NCBI RefSeq assembly: GCF_002197815.1
Contig: NZ_NIUB01000014.1
Location: 42,958 to 106,957 of the forward strand
DNA from: Pseudomonas oleovorans subsp. oleovorans
Lineage (GTDB): Bacteria; Pseudomonadota; Gammaproteobacteria; Pseudomonadales; Pseudomonadaceae
Direction: 5' to 3'
Length of the DNA: 64,000 bases
Shown here: positions 37,236 through 50,429 of the stretch, piece by piece
How the letters are laid out: each line of letters begins with the position of its first letter
Numbering within the stretch: position 1 is the first letter of the stretch
Notes under the pieces: generated by a model
What the model saw: only the letters and a program-made list of their open reading frames with translations
Database searches by the model: none
Told to the model about the DNA's origin: nothing
Position numbers and translations under genes: made by a program

Positions 37236-37364
37236 TGACCAGCGACCGTTATTGCGCCAACGGGCGTAGGGCGGGTGAAACCCGCCAGACAGACCGAACG
37301 CCATCACTGCAGCGGCGGGTTGCACCCGCCCTGCGGGCTTAAAGGACGAGTGATCGACTGATGA
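37212..37364. repeat. REP pair bracketed by a 27-bp direct repeat (urtB-urtC junction)
   Basis: The REP doublet (37266-37286 and 37314-37334, inverted) lies between two copies of a 27-base sequence: 37212-37238 (urtB last codons, stop and an ATG) and 37338-37364 (the same sequence ending in the urtC ATG), with two mismatches. Both copies contain aaaggacg and gtgatcgactgatga. The first ATG opens a short reading frame running through the REP and ending at 37338-37341, probably without function. Confidence 0.88.
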
Positions 37365-38445
37365 ATGCGATAAATCAAACGCTGCTGGCCCGTGCCAGCG
37401 CCAAGCTCGGCCCTCAGGTTTCGCTGGCCATCGGCCTGCTGGTGCTGGCCGTGCTGCTGGCCATGCCACTGCTGCACCTGTTGCCGGCCGACCATGCCCT
37501 GCACGTCTCGGCCTATTCGCTGACCCTGGTGGGCAAGATCCTCTGCTACGCCATCGTCGCCCTGGCGCTGGACCTGGTCTGGGGCTACGCCGGCATGCTG
37601 TCGCTGGGCCACGGCCTGTTCTTCGCCCTCGGCGGCTACGCCATGGGCATGTACCTGATGCGCCAGAGTGCCGGTGACGGCCTGCCGGCCTTTATGAGCT
37701 TCCTCGCCTGGAGCGAGCTGCCCTGGTACTGGTACGGCACCTCCAGCTTCCTCTGGGCCATGTGCCTGGTGGTGCTGGCGCCCGGTCTGCTGGCGCTGGT
37801 GTTCGGCTTCTTCGCCTTCCGCTCGCGGATCAAGGGCGTGTACTTCTCGATCATGACCCAGGCGCTGACCTTCGCCGGCATGCTCCTGTTCTTCCGCAAC
37901 GAAACCGGCTTCGGCGGCAACAACGGCTTTACCGGCTTCACCCGCATCCTCGGCTTCGACATCACAGCGCAGAGCACTCGCGCGGCGCTGTTCTTCGCCA
38001 CCGTGGTGTTGCTGGTGGGCAGCCTGTACCTGGGCTTTCGCCTGGCACGCAGCAAGTTCGGCCGGGTGCTCACGGCCCTGCGTGACGCCGAGAACCGCCT
38101 GCTGTTCTGCGGCTACGACCCACGCGGCTACAAGCTGTTCATCTGGGTATTGAGTGCAGTGCTGTGCGGCCTGGCCGGCGCGCTATACGTGCCGCAGGTG
38201 GGCATCATCAACCCCAGCGAAATGGCGCCGACGCAGTCCATCGAAGCTGCCGTATGGGTCGCCCTGGGCGGTCGCGGCACGCTGATCGGCCCGCTGCTTG
38301 GCGCCGGCCTGGTCAATGGCATGAAGAGCTGGTTCACCGTGGCCTTCCCGGAATACTGGCTGTTCGCCCTGGGCGCGCTGTTTATCGTCGTCACCCTCTT
38401 TCTACCCAAGGGAGTGATCGGCCTGCTGAAGAAGGAGAAGGATCA

Positions 38446-38449
<4 letters not shown>
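37361..38449 (+). CDS. urtC: Urea ABC transporter permease UrtC
   Basis: 362 residues, LivM-type permease with about ten membrane helices. DLVWGYAGMLSLGHGLFFAL, GFFAFRSRIKGVYFSIMTQA, NNGFTGFTRILGFDI and the EAA-like DAENRLLFCGYDPRGYK are typical of UrtC. It pairs with UrtB and is driven by UrtD and UrtE. The start ATG lies in the second copy of the duplicated urtB-end sequence, so the ribosome site aaaggacg before it comes from the duplication. The stop overlaps urtD (ATGA). Confidence 0.96.
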
Positions 38450-39288
<839 letters not shown>

Positions 39289-39295
39289 AAAGCCC

Positions 39296-39333
39296 CTCTC
39301 CCCCCGGCCCCTCTCCCGCAAGCGGTAGAGGGG
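39296..39333. repeat. GGGAGAGG palindromic repeat, copy 5 (urtD-urtE junction)
   Basis: cccctctccccccggcccct followed by the palindrome CCTCTCCCGC / GCGGTAGAGG (one mismatch). It begins eight bases after urtD. Confidence 0.78.
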
Positions 39334-39349
39334 AGAAGGCTGGCGCTCC

Positions 39350-39370
39350 GTAGGGTGCGCCGCGCGCACC
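39350..39370. repeat. GTAGGGTGCGC half repeat before urtE
   Basis: gtagggtgcgccgcgcgcac is one arm of the family seen at 10459-10523. Confidence 0.5.
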
Positions 39371-39390
39371 GCATGCTTAAGGACATCGAT

Positions 39391-40089
39391 ATGCTGCAAG
39401 TCCAACAACTCCACCAGTATTACGGCGGCAGCCACATCCTCCGTGGCCTGTCGTTTGACGTGAAGGTCGGCGAGGTCACCTGCCTGCTTGGCCGCAACGG
39501 TGTGGGCAAGACCACGTTACTCAAGTGCCTGATGGGCCTGATTCCGGCCAAGGACGGTAGCGTGCAATGGGAAGGTAAACCCATCACCGCTTTCAAACCT
39601 CACCAGCGCGTACACGCCGGCATCGCCTACGTGCCACAGGGACGCGAAATCTTCGGCCGCCTGACGGTGGAAGAGAACCTGCTGATGGGCCTGTCGCGCT
39701 TCCCCGGCAGCCAGGCCAAGGCCGTGCCGGAATTCATCTACGAGCTGTTCCCGGTGCTGCGCGAGATGAAGCATCGCCGTGGCGGCGACCTGTCCGGTGG
39801 CCAGCAGCAACAGCTGGCCATCGGTCGCGCCCTGGCCAGCCAGCCGCGCCTGTTGATCCTCGACGAACCCACCGAAGGTATCCAGCCCTCGGTGATCAAG
39901 GAGATCGGCGCGGTGATCCGTAAATTAGCGGAGCGTGGCGACATGGCCATCCTGCTGGTCGAGCAGTTCTACGACTTCGCTGCCGAGCTGGCCGACCAGT
40001 ATCTGGTGATGAGCCGTGGTGAGATCGTCCAGCAGGGCCGTGGCGAGAACATGGAAGCCGAAGGCGTGCGCGGGTTGGTGGCGATCTGA
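39391..40089 (+). CDS. urtE: Urea ABC transporter ATP-binding protein UrtE
   Basis: 232 residues. Walker A LGRNGVGKTTLLKCLMG, Q-loop region AYVPQGREIFGRLTVEENLL, signature LSGGQQQQLAIGRALASQP, Walker B LLILDEPTEGIQP and switch His-like LVEQFYDFA identify a LivF-type ATPase; RNGVGKT and YYGGSHILRGLSFDV are typical of UrtE. The ATG at 39391 has AAGGA upstream; in-frame starts further left lie in repeat sequence. It ends the operon, and three repeat families follow. Confidence 0.96.
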   Translation: MLQVQQLHQYYGGSHILRGLSFDVKVGEVTCLLGRNGVGKTTLLKCLMGLIPAKDGSVQWEGKPITAFKPHQRVHAGIAYVPQGREIFGRLTVEENLLMGLSRFPGSQAKAVPEFIYELFPVLREMKHRRGGDLSGGQQQQLAIGRALASQPRLLILDEPTEGIQPSVIKEIGAVIRKLAERGDMAILLVEQFYDFAAELADQYLVMSRGEIVQQGRGENMEAEGVRGLVAI

Positions 40090-40097
40090 TGCGGAAC

Positions 40098-40261
40098 GTA
40101 GGGCGGGTGTAACCCGCCTGATCCATCCAGGGAGCATCAATTGGTGGGCTGAAACGGATCGCCGCCCGGCCCACCCTACAAATCTGATCCCGCCTTGTAG
40201 GAGCCGGCTTGCCGGCGATCCGTTGGCCGAAACGACGGATCGCCCGCAAGCGGACTCCTAC
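40098..40261. repeat. Cluster of three repeat types after urtE
   Basis: A single REP (gtagggcgggtgtaacccgc, 40098-40118), a TGGTGGGC..GCCCACC-type element (about 40141-40179) and a GTAGGAGCC-type inverted repeat (40197-40261). Together they fill the gap between urtE and the convergent aldolase gene. Confidence 0.75.
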
Positions 40262-40266
40262 AGGCA

Positions 40267-40953
40267 TCACCCGGCGAAATCCGAACCCTCGCGCAGCAAC
40301 TGGCGTTTCACGCTCTCCAGATGCAGATGCGCGCTTTCGGCGTTGCCCTGCAGCATCTGCCGGCACGCCGCACTGGCAATCGCCGGTGCCACGACCTTCA
40401 GCGGCCGACCGCTGGCCATGGCCTTGAGCTGCACCTCGGCGGCGCGCTCCAGGTAGTAGAGGTCGTCCCAGGCTTCGGCAATACTTAGCCCCAGCACCAA
40501 AGGGCCATGGTTCTTCAGCATCACCACATCGGCATCACCTGCCGCGCGGGCGATGCGCTCGCCCTCCAGCATGCACAGTGCCGTGGCGTTGGGCATATGG
40601 GTGTGGAACGCCGCCGTGGCGCGCGGGTTGAGGCGGTGCAACTGGGCATGGATAAAGAACGCCGTGGCCTCCGGGCGGCCATCGCCCAGCACCACGCGCC
40701 CGTCGAAATCGCAGACCAGCAGTGAGGACGCTGTAACCTCGGCGAAGGCCAGGCCATAAGGGTTGACCAGAAACAGCTCGGGCCGCCCGGGCACCACCAC
40801 GGAAAAGTGGTTGCAGATGCCCTCGCCCATGCCGAGGCGTGCAGCCATGCGAAAGCAGGCGGCCAGGTCGATACGCGCCTGGGCGATCGCGGCGCTGTTC
40901 AGGCCCTCAGTGGACACCAGCGGGGCGGTGTTGATTTCGAATGCGTGGGCCAT
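40267..40953 (-). CDS. Class II aldolase/adducin family protein
   Basis: 228 residues. DLAACFRMAARLGMGEGICNHF, then LVNPYGLAFAEVTASSLLVC, the metal-binding AAFHTHMPNATALCML (HTH) and LKNHGPLVLG (third His). The fold binds zinc and splits or epimerises sugar phosphates, but many members act on other substrates, so activity is not assigned. AGGAG precedes the ATG. It diverges from the aminotransferase gene; the two may form a catabolic unit. Not in the corresponding P. aeruginosa location as I remember it. Confidence 0.88.
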   Translation of the reverse strand: MAHAFEINTAPLVSTEGLNSAAIAQARIDLAACFRMAARLGMGEGICNHFSVVVPGRPELFLVNPYGLAFAEVTASSLLVCDFDGRVVLGDGRPEATAFFIHAQLHRLNPRATAAFHTHMPNATALCMLEGERIARAAGDADVVMLKNHGPLVLGLSIAEAWDDLYYLERAAEVQLKAMASGRPLKVVAPAIASAACRQMLQGNAESAHLHLESVKRQLLREGSDFAG

Positions 40954-41135
40954 GGTTTCACTCCTGAAAACGGATGCCTCCAGCCTAGCCTGTACATACC
41001 AAGCGCCTAGGGACAGTTACCCGACGTCGGCGAGCCAGACGCGCTGACCCGGCCACTTCCAGCATCTGGCTCTACGGCCAACGACCGCTTTGTTCCTAAG
41101 GTGCAACCATCCGCAACGGCCAGCCCGAGGTCATC

Positions 41136-42455
41136 ATGAGCACACCGATCAGCAACCAGTACGTCCACGATCTGGATCGCCAGCACGTCTTCCACTCCTG
41201 GTCGACCCAGGGCGCCCTCAACCCGCTGGTGATTGCCGGCGGCGAGGGCTGCACCCTGTGGGACTACGACGGCAAACGCTACCTCGACTTCAGCAGCCAA
41301 CTGGTCAACACCAATATCGGCCACCAGCACCCCAAGGTGATCGCCGCCATTCAGGAACAGGCCGGTAGCCTGGTGACCATCGCCCCGGCCACCGCCAACC
41401 TGATGCGTGGCGAAGCGGCCAAGCGCATCCTCGCCCGCGCGCCGGCCGGTTTCTCCAAGGTGTTCTTCACCAACGCCGGGGCCGATGCCAACGAGAACGC
41501 CATGCGCATGGCGCGCCTGTACACCGGCCGCGACAAGATTCTCTCCGCCTACCGGTCCTACCATGGCAGCACCGGCGCGGCCATCGTTGCCACAGGTGAT
41601 CCACGCCGCGTGCCCAACGAATACGCCCGTGGCCATGTGCACTTCTTCAACCCCTACCTGTACCGCAGCGAGTTCAATGCGGCGAACGAAGAAGAAGAAT
41701 GCGCGCGTGCCCTGCAGCACCTGCGCCGGGTCATCGAATGTGAGGGGCCGGGCGCCATCGCCGCCATTCTGCTGGAGAGCATTCCCGGCACCGCCGGCAT
41801 TCTGGTGCCGCCCAAGGGCTACATGCAGGGCGTACGCAAGCTGGCCGACGAGTTCGGCATTCTGCTCATCCTCGATGAAGTGATGGCCGGTTTCGGCCGT
41901 ACCGGCAGCTGGCTGGCGCTGGAGCATTTCGACGTGGTGCCGGACCTGATCGTCTTCGCCAAGGGCGTCAACTCCGGCTATGTGCCGGCCGGTGGAGTGA
42001 TGATTTCCAAGCCGATCTGCGAGCACTTCGACAACCACTTCTTCCCCGGCGGGCTGACCTACTCAGGCCACCCGCTGGCCATGGCCGCCATCGTCGCCAC
42101 GCTGGATGCGATGAGCGAAGAAGGCATGGTGGAGAACGCCCGTAATATCGGCGCACAAGTGCTCGGCCCGGGCCTGAAGAAACTGGCCGAACGCTACCCG
42201 ATGATCGACGAGGCGCGTGGTGTCGGCCTGTTCTGGGCACTGGAATTCGTCAGCGATGTGCAGAAGAAGACGCCGATGCCGGCGCCGGTGATGCAGGAAA
42301 TGAAGGCGGCGTTGACCGCGCGCGGGCTGCTCAGCTTCGTGGTGGAGAACCGCATCCATGTGGTGCCGCCGTGCATCGTCAACGCCGCGCAGGTAAACGA
42401 GGCGCTGGCGATCTTCGACGAGGTGTTCGCCCTGTTCGCACCGCGTTTTGCCTGA
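41136..42455 (+). CDS. Class III PLP-dependent aminotransferase
   Basis: 439 residues. Fold type I enzyme of the omega-aminotransferase class: LDFSSQLVNTNIGHQHPKVI, VFFTNAGADANENAMRMARL, YRSYHGSTGAAIVATG, LLILDEVMAGFGRTGSWLAL and the PLP lysine in FAKGVNSGYVPAGGV. NIGHQHP and the WSTQG opening resemble taurine- or aspartate-family omega-transaminases, but the amino donor cannot be assigned. GAGG lies before the ATG. Its neighbours (aldolase, MocR remnant, amino-acid ABC ATPase, SDR) suggest catabolism of an amino compound. Confidence 0.92.
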   Translation: MSTPISNQYVHDLDRQHVFHSWSTQGALNPLVIAGGEGCTLWDYDGKRYLDFSSQLVNTNIGHQHPKVIAAIQEQAGSLVTIAPATANLMRGEAAKRILARAPAGFSKVFFTNAGADANENAMRMARLYTGRDKILSAYRSYHGSTGAAIVATGDPRRVPNEYARGHVHFFNPYLYRSEFNAANEEEECARALQHLRRVIECEGPGAIAAILLESIPGTAGILVPPKGYMQGVRKLADEFGILLILDEVMAGFGRTGSWLALEHFDVVPDLIVFAKGVNSGYVPAGGVMISKPICEHFDNHFFPGGLTYSGHPLAMAAIVATLDAMSEEGMVENARNIGAQVLGPGLKKLAERYPMIDEARGVGLFWALEFVSDVQKKTPMPAPVMQEMKAALTARGLLSFVVENRIHVVPPCIVNAAQVNEALAIFDEVFALFAPRFA

Positions 42456-42478
42456 CTCTGTCCGGGCCGCAGACAGCC

Positions 42479-42528
42479 CCCTCTCCCATTTATTGGGGGC
42501 ACGCCTAGTGGAGAGGGTTGGGGAGAGG
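42479..42528. repeat. GGGAGAGG repeat, copy 6 (interrupted)
   Basis: ccccctctcccatttattgg followed by an extra segment (gggcacgcctag), then tggagagggttggggagagg. It looks like a type-1 palindrome whose right arm is split by about 13 extra bases. Confidence 0.65.
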
Positions 42529-42559
42529 GCAAGTACGGCAGATAGGAGTCGCCGGCAAA

Positions 42560-42599
42560 CCCTCTCCCCCGCCCCTCTCCCGCAAGCGGGAGAGGGGAG
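42560..42599. repeat. GGGAGAGG palindromic repeat, copy 7
   Basis: accctctcccccgcccctct leading into the palindrome CCTCTCCCGC / GCGGGAGAGG. It ends nine bases before the MocR remnant's stop codon. Confidence 0.83.
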
Positions 42600-42607
42600 A
42601 CAAGCGA

Positions 42608-43540
42608 TCACAACCCCGCCAGCACCTCCCCCAGCTTCTGCACGCCCGGCCGAATGCGTTCGGCATCGATGGCGTGGAACCCCAGGCGCATGAAGTTCTT
42701 CGGCGCCTCGCCATCACCCAGGAAGAACTGCGCCCCGGATTCGATCAACACGCTCTGCTGCGCCGCCGCCCAGGCCAGGCGCTGAGTGTCGATGCCCGCA
42801 GGCGCCGCCAGCCAGCAGGCGCTGGCACCAGGGCTGCCCATCGGCTGGCAGTCGCTCAGGTCGCTGCGCAGCGCCTGGTAAAGCAGCACGCGGCGGCGGC
42901 AATGTTCCTCGCGAAAACGCCGCAGGTGCGCGTCGTAATGCCCCTGGGCGAGGAAGTCGGCGAGCATGCGCTGGTTGTTCAGCGGCGGATGTCGGTACAT
43001 CAGCCGGCGCAGGGCGCGGAGCTCGTCGATCAGCTCAGCGTCGGCGACCATGTAGCCGATCCGCAGCCCCGGCGAAAAGGCCTTGGACAGGCTGCTCAGA
43101 TAGATCACCCGGCCGCTGCTGTCGCTGGCCTTGAGCGCCGGCAGTGGGTGGTTGTCGAGGTTGAATTCGGCATCGTAGTCGTCCTCGATCAGCACCTGGT
43201 CGTGCTCACGAATCAGCCTCAGCAGCTGTTCGCGCCGCGCCGCGCTCATCGCCACGCCGGTGGGCACCTGGTGCCCCGGCGTCACATAGAGGTACTGGCA
43301 GTCATCCAGTCGCCGGTCCACCACCAGACCCTGATCGTCGACATCCTGCAGGTGTACCTTGGCGCCGTGAATGTCGAAGATGCTCGCCGCATCGCGAAAG
43401 CCAGGGTTCTCCATGCCGACGCGCACCCCGCGCGCCATCAGCAGGCTGGCCAGCAGGTACAGGGCGTTCTGCGAACCGAGGGTCACCAGGATCTCGTCGG
43501 CCCGCGCCCAGATGCCGCGCTTGGGCAGCACGCGGGTACG
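42608..43540 (-). pseudogene. MocR-type regulator, C-terminal remnant
   Basis: About 310 codons of the aminotransferase-like domain of a MocR (GntR-aminotransferase fusion) regulator: LVTLGSQNALYLLASLLMAR, YVTPGHQVPTGVAMS, LIEDDYDAEFNLD and the PLP lysine in YLSSLSKAFSPGLRIGY. Full MocR proteins are about 470-500 residues. The winged-helix domain, the linker and the first part of the aminotransferase domain are missing; the frame meets a stop 9 codons beyond RTR. The sequence breaks directly against the 3' end of an ABC permease gene on the other strand, so a deletion removed both 5' parts. A GTG at 43531 could allow a shortened protein, but it could not bind DNA. Confidence 0.9.
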
Positions 43541-43735
43541 CGCTGAAGGACACCGCCTTTCTCACCATCATCACCGTGCAGGAACTGACCGCTGCGGCCA
43601 ACTCGGTGCAGGCCACCTACTTCATCCCCAGCGAGGCGTTCATCGTGGTCATCGCCCTGTACTGGATCATCAGCATCTGCCTGGAACTGGCGCTCAAGTG
43701 GGCGAGCCGGTTCGGCGCCAAACGAGGTTTCGAAC

Positions 43736-43743
<8 letters not shown>
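43537..43743 (+). pseudogene. Amino acid ABC permease, 3' remnant
   Basis: The frame reads ALKDTAFLTIITVQELTAAA, then NSVQATYFIPSEAFIVVIAL and ends LKWASRFGAKRGFEHA, the C-terminal end of a HisM/GlnP-type permease. The EAA loop and all earlier helices are missing. The stop (43741-43743) overlaps the ATPase start at 43736 by eight bases, the expected operon spacing. Confidence 0.9.
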
Positions 43744-45308
<1,565 letters not shown>

Positions 45309-45323
45309 AGGTCGTAGCTCACC

Positions 45324-45344
45324 GTAGGGCGGGTGCAACCCGCC
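45324..45344. repeat. Single REP after the SDR gene
   Basis: gtagggcgggtgcaacccgc plus one base. It lies between the convergent SDR and TauE/SafE genes. Confidence 0.85.
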
Positions 45345-45374
45345 AGACCACCCGTGTCTGGTGATGCCCCTGCC

Positions 45375-46088
45375 CTACACGCACAACACCCGCAACAGAC
45401 TCCCCACCGACAGCAGCACCAGCAAACCACCGACCAGCACCCGCAACGACAACGGCTGCCAGCGCGGATGCAGCCACTGGCCGAGCAGGTTACCGGCCAG
45501 CGCCGGCAATGCCAGCTCCAGCGCCAGCCGCCACAGCGCGCCGTTCAGCACACCCGCAAGGCCCAGTCCGATTAGCGCAGCGCCACTGCTGGCCAGAAAG
45601 AACAGCACCGCCGTACCGCGCAACTGGCGTGCATCGAGGCCACTGCGCAGCAGGTAGATCATCAAGGGCGGGCCGCCAGCCGAAGCCATGGTAGTCGCCA
45701 GCCCTGATGCCAGGCCCGCCAACCAGGCCATGCTCTGACCCACCGGTGTGGCAACGGACGGCCGCCATAACACCAGCATGCCCCCGCATAAACAGAGCAC
45801 CGCCACCAGCGGCGCCATGATGTGGGCAGGCAACCACAGCAACAGCCAGGCACCCAGCGGCACCGCCAGCAGCATGCCGACCAACAGACGCCCCAGCACG
45901 CGCCCATGCACGACACGCAGCGCCGCCGGCCACAGTGTCACGCTGCAGGCCACATCGAGAATCAGCGCCACCGGCACCGCTTCCGCAGGCGGCAGTCGCA
46001 GCATCAGTCCGAGCGCCATCAACATGGCGAAACCGAAGCCGCTATAGCCGCGCACCAACCCGGCGGCAAAGGCGATAAAAGTGAACAT
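45375..46088 (-). CDS. TauE/SafE family membrane protein
   Basis: 237 residues, seven to eight hydrophobic segments. [20 protein letters not shown] near the start and [20 protein letters not shown] in the second half are the paired signature of the sulfite/organosulfonate exporter family. The ATG at 46088 is preferred over one at 46292 because GGAGTG lies just before it and the protein then starts in the first helix. The substrate is unknown. It diverges from ureD. Confidence 0.9.
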   Translation of the reverse strand: MFTFIAFAAGLVRGYSGFGFAMLMALGLMLRLPPAEAVPVALILDVACSVTLWPAALRVVHGRVLGRLLVGMLLAVPLGAWLLLWLPAHIMAPLVAVLCLCGGMLVLWRPSVATPVGQSMAWLAGLASGLATTMASAGGPPLMIYLLRSGLDARQLRGTAVLFFLASSGAALIGLGLAGVLNGALWRLALELALPALAGNLLGQWLHPRWQPLSLRVLVGGLLVLLSVGSLLRVLCV

Positions 46089-46266
46089 GAGCACTCCGCA
46101 CGAATCGACGCCCCACTCTAGAGCTGGCCAGCCGCGAGAAGGCAGAGCCAGATACGGCAGTGCGACTGGCCACCGCCGCAAACAGCGTAATGCGCACCGA
46201 ATTGGTTCAGGGCACGCCTCTTGCTTGCCCACTCGGTCAACTATCCTGCGGAACCGCTGCCTCAAC

Positions 46267-47103
46267 ATGAATCTGCCTGCCGCCCTGTTCACACCACGCT
46301 GGCCTGCCGAGCTGGAGCTGGCCTACGCGCGCCACGGCGAACGCACCACACCAGTGCAGAGACGCCACCTAGGCCCACTAAGAGTGCAGAAGCACCTGTA
46401 TGCCGAAGGCCCGGAGGTGTGCCAGCACATCATCGTCCACCCGCCCGGCGGCATCGCCGGCGGCGACGTTCTGGATATCTCGGCCCACGCTGGCGAAAAC
46501 ACCTGGGTGCAACTCACCAGCCCAGGCGCAGCCAAGTGGTATCGCGCCGCGGGCGTCGCCCATCAGAATCTGCACCTGCGCGTCGACGCCGGCGCGACCC
46601 TTGAATGGCTGCCGCAGGAAACCATCATCTATGCCGGAGCCCAGGCCGAACTGCACACGCAGATCGACCTGCACGGCGACGCTCGCCTGTTCTACTGGGA
46701 TATCGTCGCCCTCGGCCGCCCCGCTGCCGACGAGCGTTTTGCCAGCGGTCACTTTGAGGCCGCGCTGGACGTCCACCGTGACGGCAAGCTGCTCTGGCAC
46801 GAACGCCAGCGTGTTGCCGGTGGCGACGGTCTGCTCGATTCACCTATCGGCCTCAACGGCCAGCCGGTGTTTGCCACTCTGCTGATCAGCGCCGATGTAG
46901 ACAGTGATTTGCTGGAGCGCTGCCGGGAGCTGAAGATCGACGGTGTACGCGGCGACCTCAGCCAGCTCGCGGGCCTGCTGGTCGCGCGCTGCCTGGCCAG
47001 CGAAGCGCTCAAGGCGCGCGCCTGGTTGATCGAACTCTGGCGCCTGCTGCGCCCGGCGCTGCTGGGGCGCGAAGCAGTGCCGCCGCGAATCTGGAGCACA
47101 TGA
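46267..47103 (+). CDS. ureD: Urease accessory protein UreD
   Basis: 278 residues. It binds apo-urease as a chaperone together with UreF and UreG for nickel insertion. [17 protein letters not shown], then [15 protein letters not shown], then [14 protein letters not shown] and [13 protein letters not shown] are the family pattern. The ATG at 46267 gives the standard [20 protein letters not shown]; frames further left are in non-conserved sequence, and the ribosome site is weak. It begins the ureD-A-GNAT-B-C cluster; ureEFG are outside the window (in P. aeruginosa they are also apart). Confidence 0.96.
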   Translation: MNLPAALFTPRWPAELELAYARHGERTTPVQRRHLGPLRVQKHLYAEGPEVCQHIIVHPPGGIAGGDVLDISAHAGENTWVQLTSPGAAKWYRAAGVAHQNLHLRVDAGATLEWLPQETIIYAGAQAELHTQIDLHGDARLFYWDIVALGRPAADERFASGHFEAALDVHRDGKLLWHERQRVAGGDGLLDSPIGLNGQPVFATLLISADVDSDLLERCRELKIDGVRGDLSQLAGLLVARCLASEALKARAWLIELWRLLRPALLGREAVPPRIWST

Positions 47104-47116
47104 GCACAACGGACAT

Positions 47117-47175
47117 GTAGGAGCCGGCTTGCCGGCGATCGACAGAGGCCTGATCGCCGGCAAGCCGGCTCCTAC
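47117..47175. repeat. GTAGGAGCC-type inverted repeat, copy 4 (ureD-ureA junction)
   Basis: gtaggagccggcttgccggc and gccggcaagccggctcctac are perfect inverted arms 19 bases apart. It starts 13 bases after ureD. Confidence 0.88.
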
Positions 47176-47287
47176 AAATTGCAGTACAGCCACGCCAGAG
47201 TGGAACAGCGCACGCCGCGTTCCACCCAGCGACCGAAGCACTATTGCGGACAAGGCACAGCCTTGCCGCTCCAAGACTGGAGCCGTC

Positions 47288-47590
47288 ATGGATTTGTCAC
47301 CAAGAGAAAAAGACAAGCTGCTGATCTTCACCGCCGGCCTGGTGGCCGAGCGCCGCCTGGCGCGTGGGGTCAAGCTGAATTACCCGGAGGCCATGGCTTA
47401 CATCTCTGCCGCCCTGCTCGAAGGCGCGCGCGACGGCCAGACAGTCGCCGAACTGATGCATTTCGGCACCACCCTGCTGAGCCGCGATCAGGTGATGGAG
47501 GGTGTGCCGGAGATGATCCCGGAGATCCAGATCGAAGCCACCTTCCCTGACGGCACCAAACTGGTGACCGTGCACCAGCCGATCGCCTGA
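47288..47590 (+). CDS. ureA: Urease gamma subunit
   Basis: 100 residues, the standard length. [40 protein letters not shown], then [20 protein letters not shown] match UreA throughout. It packs with UreB and UreC into the urease trimer. The GNAT gene follows after three bases, so translation is close-coupled. Confidence 0.98.
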   Translation: MDLSPREKDKLLIFTAGLVAERRLARGVKLNYPEAMAYISAALLEGARDGQTVAELMHFGTTLLSRDQVMEGVPEMIPEIQIEATFPDGTKLVTVHQPIA

Positions 47591-47593
47591 ACC

Positions 47594-48094
47594 ATGAATT
47601 TCGACATAGTGAATGCCGGCGAAGCCGACCTGCCCGGCATTCTCGCCATTTACAACGATGCGGTGCAGCACACCACGGCGATCTGGAACGAGACCCTGGT
47701 GGATCTCGCCAACCGCCGCGCCTGGCTGGCCGAGCGCACGGCGGCCGGCTTCCCGGTACTGGTCGCACATGACGCCGCCGGCGAGGTAGTCGGCTACGCC
47801 AGCTACGGCACCTGGCGCACCATCGAAGGTTTTCGTCAGACCGTCGAACACTCGGTCTACGTGCGCGCCGACCAACGCGGCCAGGGCCTCGGCCCGATAC
47901 TAATGCAGGCGCTGATCGAACGCGCCCGCATCGCCAACCTGCACGTCATGGTCGCCGCCATCGAGTCGGAAAATGTCGCCTCGATCCGCCTGCACCAGCG
48001 CCTCGGCTTCGTCACCACCGGACAGATGCCCCAGGTCGGCCGCAAGTTCGGCCGTTGGCTGGATCTGACTTTCATGCAATTGATTCTGGAGTGA
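47594..48094 (+). CDS. GNAT acetyltransferase (PitA/phosphinothricin type)
   Basis: 166 residues. The acetyl-CoA-binding signature [20 protein letters not shown] and IASxx-type C-terminal [20 protein letters not shown] belong to the phosphinothricin/methionine sulfoximine acetyltransferase branch. The P. aeruginosa neighbour in the same place (PA4866, from memory) acetylates methionine sulfoximine and sulfone. It is inserted between ureA and ureB with only 3 and 7 bases of spacing, so it is a regular member of the operon; its link to urease is unexplained. Confidence 0.93.
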   Translation: MNFDIVNAGEADLPGILAIYNDAVQHTTAIWNETLVDLANRRAWLAERTAAGFPVLVAHDAAGEVVGYASYGTWRTIEGFRQTVEHSVYVRADQRGQGLGPILMQALIERARIANLHVMVAAIESENVASIRLHQRLGFVTTGQMPQVGRKFGRWLDLTFMQLILE

Positions 48095-48101
48095 GCACCC
48101 C

Positions 48102-48410
48102 ATGATTCCCGGCGAATACCAGATTGCCGACGGCGAGATCGAGCTCAATGCCGGTCGCCGTACCCTGACCCTTTCCGTGGCCAACTGCGGCGACCGACCG
48201 ATCCAGGTCGGCTCGCACTACCACTTCTTCGAAACCAATGACGCCCTGCTGTTCGACCGCGCCAGTACTCGCGGTATGCGCCTGAATATCCCGGCCGGTA
48301 CTGCCGTGCGCTTCGAGCCGGGTCAGAGCCGTGAAGTGGAACTGGTCGATCTGGCCGGTGCGCGCCGAGTGTTCGGCTTCGCCGGCCGGGTTATGGGCGA
48401 CCTGGATTGA
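48102..48410 (+). CDS. ureB: Urease beta subunit
   Basis: 102 residues. [20 protein letters not shown], then [33 protein letters not shown] and [14 protein letters not shown] are typical of UreB. It bridges UreA and UreC in the holoenzyme. The start lies seven bases after the GNAT gene. Confidence 0.98.
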   Translation: MIPGEYQIADGEIELNAGRRTLTLSVANCGDRPIQVGSHYHFFETNDALLFDRASTRGMRLNIPAGTAVRFEPGQSREVELVDLAGARRVFGFAGRVMGDLD

Positions 48411-48420
48411 GGTGAATCGT

Positions 48421-48471
48421 GTAGGAGCGGCTTTAGCCGCGATAACGATTTCGCGGCTAAAGCCGCTCCTA
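48421..48471. repeat. GTAGGAGCGGC-type inverted repeat (ureB-ureC junction)
   Basis: gtaggagcggctttagccgc and gcggctaaagccgctcctac are perfect inverted arms 11 bases apart. It starts ten bases after ureB. Core bases differ from the 47117 copy, so it is a sister type. Confidence 0.88.
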
Positions 48472-48543
48472 CAGAAGAACCGCAGCGCCTCATCCTCTGA
48501 CAGACAAACACGCGCCAGCCTTCGCGCCACTAGGGAAGCGAAT

Positions 48544-50244
<1,701 letters not shown>

Positions 50245-50266
50245 CATCGCAGGCTGAGACGACAAT

Positions 50267-50415
50267 GGCGGGTTTCACCCGCCCTACGGGAGCGGCGATT
50301 GCCCCGCCTGCGCAAACCGCCTGGTTTGTTTTGACATCCTTGGCGGCTTGCACCCGCCCTACGGGGGAGGTGATTGCCCGCCTGCACAAACCTGTAGGGC
50401 GGGTGCAACCCGCCA
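50267..50415. repeat. Three REP sequences downstream of ureC and the RAYT gene
   Basis: REP cores at about 50267-50289 (ggcgggtttcacccgcccta), 50341-50365 (one mismatch) and 50392-50415 (opposite strand). The spacers also share a sequence (gattgcc..cgcctgc.caaacc at about 50297-50318 and 50371-50391), so REP plus spacer was duplicated in tandem. Confidence 0.85.
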
Positions 50416-50429
50416 ATTCATTCTCCGGT

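Noticed and set aside
42479..42528. IS element end after the aminotransferase
   Set aside because: No inverted ends beyond the GGGAGAGG palindrome and no transposase; treated as an interrupted repeat copy.
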